This document shows, piece after piece, positions 58,009-64,000 of a DNA stretch of 64,000 nucleotides. The stretch's first letter is position 1. Every line of letters starts with the position of its first letter. Source of the DNA: Methylibium sp035762065 (GTDB taxonomy: Bacteria > Pseudomonadota > Gammaproteobacteria > Burkholderiales > Burkholderiaceae_C); the NCBI RefSeq assembly GCF_035762065.1, contig NZ_DASTPW010000036.1, forward strand, positions 29,481-93,480, given 5' to 3'. A program made the translations under genes and the position numbers. The notes under the pieces were generated by a model. That model made no database searches. It saw only the letters and a program-made list of their open reading frames with translations, and was not told where the DNA came from.

Positions 58009-60552
58009 TCACGCGTTGCTCGTCGACCTCACCTCGTCGATCGTCGTCAGGCCGAGCAGCACCTTCTCGATGCCGTCCTGGCGCAGCGTCGCCATGCCTT
58101 CGGCGAGCGCCTGGGCCTGAAGCTCTTCGGCGCGCGCGCCGGTCTGGATGAGCCGGCGCAGCGGGCGGCTCACCGTCATCAGCTCGTGCAGGCCGAGGCG
58201 GCCGCGGAAGCCGCTCTGGCCGCAGGCGTGGCAGCCGGCCGCGTGGTAGTGCATCAGCCGGCCTTCGCGGCCGTGGCGGGCGAGCCAGTCGAGCTTCAGC
58301 GAGGCGCGGCGTTCGTCGTGCTGCGCGTCGTTCTCCGCCGGCGGCAGCACCGCAAGGTGGTCGCCGAGCAGCTCGTCGAATTCGTCGTCGGTCATCGGCC
58401 GCGAGCTCTTGCACTCGTTGCACAGCCGGCGCACCAGCCGCTGCGCCAGCACCAGCAGGAGCGAGTCCGCGAAGTTGAACGGGTCCATGCCCATGTCGAG
58501 GAGGCGGGTCACCGTCTCGGGGGCGCTGTTGGTGTGCAGCGTCGAGAGGACGAGGTGGCCGGTGAGCGAGGCCTCGATCGCGATCTGCGCCGTCTCCTGG
58601 TCGCGCACCTCGCCGACCATGATCACGTCCGGGTCCGCCCGCAGGAAGGCACGCAGCGCTTTCGCGAAGGTCCACTCGATCTTCGGATTCACCTGCACCT
58701 GGCGCAGGCCGGGCTGGGTGATCTCGACCGGGTCCTCGGCCGTCCAGATCTTGCGTTCCGGCACGTTGATGTGGCTCAGCGCGGAGTGCAGCGTGGTGGT
58801 CTTGCCGGAGCCGGTCGGGCCCACGCACAGCACCATGCCGTAGGGCCGCTCCATCGCGGCCTTCAGGCGTTCGAGGTTGCGCGACGTGAGGCCCAGCTTG
58901 TCGACCGGCACCGGCTTGGCCGAGGCCAGCAGGCGCATCACCACGTCTTCGAGGCCGTTGTTGGTGGGGATCGTCGCGACCCGCAGTTCGAGCTTGTGCG
59001 CGGCCGAGAACTTCGCGAAGTTGATCTTGCCGTCCTGCGGCTTGCGGCGCTCGGAGATGTCGAGGTCGCACATGATCTTGATGCGCCCGACCATCGCGTT
59101 GCGGTAGGTGTGCGGCAGCTCGAGGTAGGGCTTCATCACGCCGTCCTTGCGGAAGCGGATCTTGAGCTTCTCCTTGCCCGGGTGCGTCTCGATGTGGATG
59201 TCGGAGACGCCTTGCTGGTGCGCCTCGATGATCATCGTGTGGATCAGGCGCACGAGCGAGTTGTCGCTCTGCTCGATCTGCTTCTCGCTCAGTTCGTGCT
59301 TGTGCGCGGCATCGGCGTTCTCGCGTTCGAGGCTTTCGAGCAGCTTGCCGGCGTCGAAGGCGTCGAAGTCCACCGTCGACGCCTCCGTGGCGCCGGCCGC
59401 TTCGAGGCCGATCTTGCGGTAGGCCTGCGGCACTGTCGCGGCGATGTCCGCCTGGCGCGCCAGCACGGGGACGATCTTGCACTGGCTCACCATCGCCAGC
59501 TCGTCGAGCACGGCGCGCTGCGTCGGGTCTTCCATCGCGCAGACGAGCGTCGCCTCGCGCAACAGCAGCGGCAGCACGTTCAGCCGCTGCGCCGCGGCAG
59601 GCGGCAGCTTCTTCAGCGCCTCGGGATCGACCGCGAAGTTCGCGGCGTCCACGACCGGGTAGCCCATCTTGCGCGCCAGCGCGGTCTGCAGGTCCTGCCG
59701 CGAAACCCAGCCCAGCCGGATCAGCAGCTCGCCGATCGGCACGCTGCGGTCCTGCTTCTGCTGCGCGAGCGCGTCCTCGAGCTGCCTGGCGTTGATCAGC
59801 TTCAGCGCGATCAGCGCCTCGCCGATGCGCATCATCGGCATCTTGCTCTGCTGCTCGATCGCGGTCAGCAGCTGGGCCGGCGAGACGATGTTCTGCGTGA
59901 TGAGGATGTCGCCGAGCTTGCGCTCGCGCATCTGCGATTGCAGCTCCATCGCCTGCTCGACCTGTTTCGGCGTCGCGGCGCGCGCTTCGACGAGCACCTC
60001 GCCGAGCTTGGGGCCGAGCTCGCGCGATTCGATGCTCTCGGCCGGCACGAAGATGCGGGTGACGCGGCCGGCGTCGTCGAGCGGCGGGAACAGGAAGAGG
60101 CCGTAATCGGTCTCGACGTGGCCGATCGTTTCGCCTTCGAAAAGCTCGGCGTTCTTCAGCGCGATGCGAAAGCGCGTGCGCGGGCGCTGCGCGAGTTGCG
60201 CGAGGCGCGGGTCGCCGCCGTCGCTTGCCTGCGGCGCGAGCGGATCGACCAGCGCCAGCGTGCGGAACTGGCCGAACTGCAGCGTCAGCGTCGTGCGTGC
60301 CGGCGGCACCTGGACGTTGGCCGCGCGCTCGTCGGGCACGAACTGGATCAGCCGCGCGTGCAGCAGCTTGCCGTTCAAGCCGGCGATCACGCAGGGCAGC
60401 GCCTCGGTCTGCTCGCTCGCCGGCGGGTAGCCGACGAAGGGCGGCGTCGGCCAGCCGAAGCTCGCGTGGCGCAGCTTCGAGGAGGCCGAGGCCTCGTCGC
60501 CCGAAGGGTCGGTCGCAACGATGCTCAGCGGAGGCGTCGACAGGTCGGTCAT
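58009..60552 (-). CDS. GspE/PilB-type secretion or pilus assembly ATPase
   Basis: An 847-aa ATPase. Residues 1-170 are an unusual N-terminal extension. Two MshEN/T2SSE-N-like repeats follow (SRELGPKLGEVLVEARAATPKQVEQAM; MRIGEALIALKLINARQLEDAL; IGELLIRLGWVSRQDL). The catalytic part has Walker A GPTGSGKT near residue 577, the Asp-box and Walker B (DPDVIMVGEVRDQETA), the His-box (TGHLVLSTLHTNSAPE) and a zinc-type CNECK...CHACGQSGFRGRLG pair. Such ATPases drive type IV pili or type II secretion, but no pilin or secretin gene is adjacent. Start at 60552. Confidence 0.88.
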   Translation of the reverse strand: MTDLSTPPLSIVATDPSGDEASASSKLRHASFGWPTPPFVGYPPASEQTEALPCVIAGLNGKLLHARLIQFVPDERAANVQVPPARTTLTLQFGQFRTLALVDPLAPQASDGGDPRLAQLAQRPRTRFRIALKNAELFEGETIGHVETDYGLFLFPPLDDAGRVTRIFVPAESIESRELGPKLGEVLVEARAATPKQVEQAMELQSQMRERKLGDILITQNIVSPAQLLTAIEQQSKMPMMRIGEALIALKLINARQLEDALAQQKQDRSVPIGELLIRLGWVSRQDLQTALARKMGYPVVDAANFAVDPEALKKLPPAAAQRLNVLPLLLREATLVCAMEDPTQRAVLDELAMVSQCKIVPVLARQADIAATVPQAYRKIGLEAAGATEASTVDFDAFDAGKLLESLERENADAAHKHELSEKQIEQSDNSLVRLIHTMIIEAHQQGVSDIHIETHPGKEKLKIRFRKDGVMKPYLELPHTYRNAMVGRIKIMCDLDISERRKPQDGKINFAKFSAAHKLELRVATIPTNNGLEDVVMRLLASAKPVPVDKLGLTSRNLERLKAAMERPYGMVLCVGPTGSGKTTTLHSALSHINVPERKIWTAEDPVEITQPGLRQVQVNPKIEWTFAKALRAFLRADPDVIMVGEVRDQETAQIAIEASLTGHLVLSTLHTNSAPETVTRLLDMGMDPFNFADSLLLVLAQRLVRRLCNECKSSRPMTDDEFDELLGDHLAVLPPAENDAQHDERRASLKLDWLARHGREGRLMHYHAAGCHACGQSGFRGRLGLHELMTVSRPLRRLIQTGARAEELQAQALAEGMATLRQDGIEKVLLGLTTIDEVRSTSNA

Positions 60553-60676
60553 GGCGCGAAAGCACAGCCGCAGGCGAACCAGCCTGCCGCCGTATCCTAG
60601 GCAGCGACTTCCTTCGGCAAAGGCTGCAATTGAGCGGTGATCGGCCGCCAGTTCACGCCGCACGATGCGCCCTGAG

Positions 60677-64000
<3,324 letters not shown>

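Overview
The window is GC-rich and densely coding, with many 1-4 base overlaps between neighbouring genes. Its housekeeping content (topoisomerase IV parE/parC, coaBC-dut, dapA-bamC-metallo-hydrolase, an alanine-rich lipoprotein, cytochrome bd cydAB, dsbB, comEC) is that of a betaproteobacterium, order Burkholderiales, probably of the Rubrivivax/Leptothrix/Rhizobacter-like groups. That placement is inferred from gene content and order, not from a database search. No rRNA, tRNA, CRISPR array or insertion sequence was seen.

Layout. 1-980 (-): a Ser/Pro-rich gene with tandem repeats that runs off the left edge. 1145-3241 (-): an AcoR-type regulator, divergent from a tungsten aldehyde oxidoreductase operon at 3526-7735 (Fe-S subunit, catalytic subunit, FAD subunit, MoaD-like protein, small unknown). 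7736-10131 (-): cydAB. 10224-14695: coaBC-dut, SlyD-like FKBP, ribosomal-oxygenase-like cupin, unknown, lipoprotein. 14922-17808 (-): metallo-hydrolase, bamC, dapA. 17869-20098 (-): methyltransferase, truncated SDR, 43-aa membrane protein, MFS transporter. 20298-23312 (+): 1004-aa protein with a zinc-protease motif. 23403-36040 (+): parE ... parC, with an MpaB-like oxygenase, a diguanylate cyclase, cardiolipin synthase and a cfa-DUF operon between them. 36113-39047 (-): chemoreceptor, dsbB, RidA. 39116-41683: comEC. 41721-51622 (+): two sets of transglutaminase / circularly permuted ATP-grasp / alpha-E genes. 51594-54920 (-): type III chaperone, 896-aa effector candidate, 63-aa protein. 55054-64000: sorbosone-dehydrogenase/PEBP fusion, nitronate monooxygenase, GspE/PilB-type ATPase, and the start of a 5-oxoprolinase.

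The main discovery is a dispersed type III secretion (Hrp) regulon. Three loci with no housekeeping neighbours in common (1-980, 20298-23312, 51594-54920) each have, just 5' of the first gene, a plant-inducible-promoter/hrpII box: TTCGC-N15-TTCGC or TTCGC-N15-TTCGG. Each is followed 30-31 bases later by a YANNNT -10 element. This is the promoter architecture known for HrpX/HrpB-controlled genes of Xanthomonas, Ralstonia and Acidovorax. The genes behind the boxes fit: a small acidic CesT-like chaperone translationally coupled to an 896-aa effector candidate; a 1004-aa protein with an HESVH metalloprotease motif; and a Ser/Pro-rich protein with 58-76-residue repeats whose N-terminus resembles Hrp effectors. 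None of the three large proteins matches a named effector family that I recognise. No secretion apparatus gene lies in the window.
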